A stretch of 22,355 nucleotides of DNA, taken from NCBI GenBank assembly GCA_964642165.1, contig CAZXOC010000104.1:1-22355 (forward strand). The letters run 5' to 3'. The position numbers were made by a program, and so were the translations under genes. Source of the stretch: CAYRVX01 sp964642165 (GTDB lineage: Bacteria > Planctomycetota > Phycisphaerae > SM23-33). Every line of letters begins with the position of its first letter. Position 1 is the first letter of the stretch. Under the pieces are notes generated by a model. That model had not been told where the DNA came from, made no database searches, and worked only from the letters and a program-made list of their open reading frames with translations. Below, in pieces: positions 22,091 to 22,355 of the stretch.

Positions 22091-22115
22091 TGGCGTTTCG
22101 TCTGTGAAACAGCGA
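22091..22115 (+). repeat. Repeat block B, copy 2
   Basis: This is the second copy of the 25-base block at 21636-21660. Here the arms are GTTTC/GAAAC, fully Watson-Crick paired; copy 1 keeps pairing through a G-U wobble on the plus strand. Confidence 0.7.
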
Positions 22116-22318
22116 GATTCGGCTCAACGCATGTTGCAGTATATTCGCGGCGGGGCCGTTCCGCAATACTTCATCTGGTCTCGCCGCCGAGGCGCGTATC
22201 CTCCCTGCCGGCGGCGGCTCGCACGCGATCGGCTTCCGGCGATGGTCCTCGCCGCTCGAAGCAGGCCCATGCGACCGCATTGGCCTCGGCAGCGCCTTGT
22301 GGCCCTGGCGCTATCTAC

Positions 22319-22353
22319 GGGGATACTTGTATCACAAACCAAGGTATATCCCC
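22319..22353. repeat. Imperfect inverted repeat at the window edge
   Basis: GGGGATACTTG (22319-22329) faces CAAGGTATATCCCC (22340-22353), pairing over 7 and 4 bases with a small bulge. It is an AT-richer patch that could be a promoter or operator of a gene beyond the window. Confidence 0.35.
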
Positions 22354-22355
22354 TA

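Larger units (their letters stand above)
21176..22355. other. Gene-free, hairpin-rich region upstream of mlaE
   Basis: I see no convincing protein gene in this 1,180-base stretch. Open frames on both strands have low-complexity products rich in Arg, Ala and Pro and no ribosome sites. Inverted repeats with short loops occur at 21373-21390 (6 bp), 21463-21484 (8 bp), 21572-21587 (5 bp) and 21821-21839 (7 bp), and an imperfect one at 22319-22353. Two blocks are present twice in the same order (see repeats). It may hold a structured RNA, decayed repeats or a long leader for mlaE; I could not match it to RNase P RNA, SRP RNA, tmRNA or a known riboswitch by eye. Confidence 0.6.

Noticed and set aside
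21636..22115. CRISPR array
   Set aside because: Only two copies of the 25-base repeat exist, about 430 bases apart, with no regular spacers and no cas genes.
21176..22355. Small open frames in the gene-free region as genes
   Set aside because: They lack ribosome sites, overlap one another on both strands and have no recognisable motifs. The similar peptides from the two repeat copies come from the DNA repeat, not from conserved coding.

Overview
The window is very GC-rich and gene-dense. It looks like a chromosomal segment of a planctomycete, probably a Phycisphaerae-like lineage. The main clue is an exported protein carrying the LEPR-x-LL N-terminal signature (residues 18-24 of the protein at 12763-14322), which is characteristic of planctomycetal surface proteins. 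A division and cell-wall (dcw) cluster with ftsW, ftsI and mraZ also fits the planctomycete branch that kept a normal peptidoglycan pathway. The taxonomic placement is inference.

Layout. (1) 140-649, plus strand: a membrane-anchored thioredoxin-fold protein without CxxC, converging on the cluster. (2) 12203 down to 665, minus strand: a dcw cluster in the order mraZ, small unknown gene, rsmH, LysM membrane protein, ftsL-like, ftsI, murE, murF, mraY, ftsW, murG. The genes murE/murF, murF/mraY and ftsW/murG overlap at start/stop codons, so they are probably translationally coupled. murD is absent from its usual place between mraY and ftsW, and two non-canonical genes are inserted. (3) 12763-16470: a LEPR/PPC-type surface protein (minus) divergent from a pilin-like, beta-helix-like protein (plus), then a small zinc-ribbon gene (plus). 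(4) 18171-16504, minus: an FHA-GAF-PP2C (SpoIIE-type) regulatory phosphatase, with tRNA-Val(UAC) and its promoter upstream. (5) 19548-18598, minus: a sigma-70 family factor with a strong upstream promoter and palindromes. (6) 21175-20055, minus: an orphan MlaE-type lipid-transport permease followed by an Mpo1/DUF962-like protein. (7) 21176-22355: about 1.2 kb with no convincing gene, holding two diverged copies of a two-block repeat and several hairpins.

How the genes work together. The dcw genes make and polymerise lipid II. MurE and MurF build the pentapeptide precursor, MraY and MurG make lipids I and II, FtsW polymerises and FtsI crosslinks. FtsL and the LysM protein are probable septal membrane partners, and MraZ and RsmH are the usual regulatory genes of the cluster. 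The phosphatase and sigma factor are regulatory. The MlaE and Mpo1-like pair both point to lipids, and the LEPR and pilin-like pair to the cell surface. I found no mobile element, CRISPR array or phage gene. The most unusual items are the two extra dcw genes, the missing murD, the repeat-rich gene-free region, the histone-like basic tail on the LEPR protein, and the KFEN-repeat pilin-like protein.
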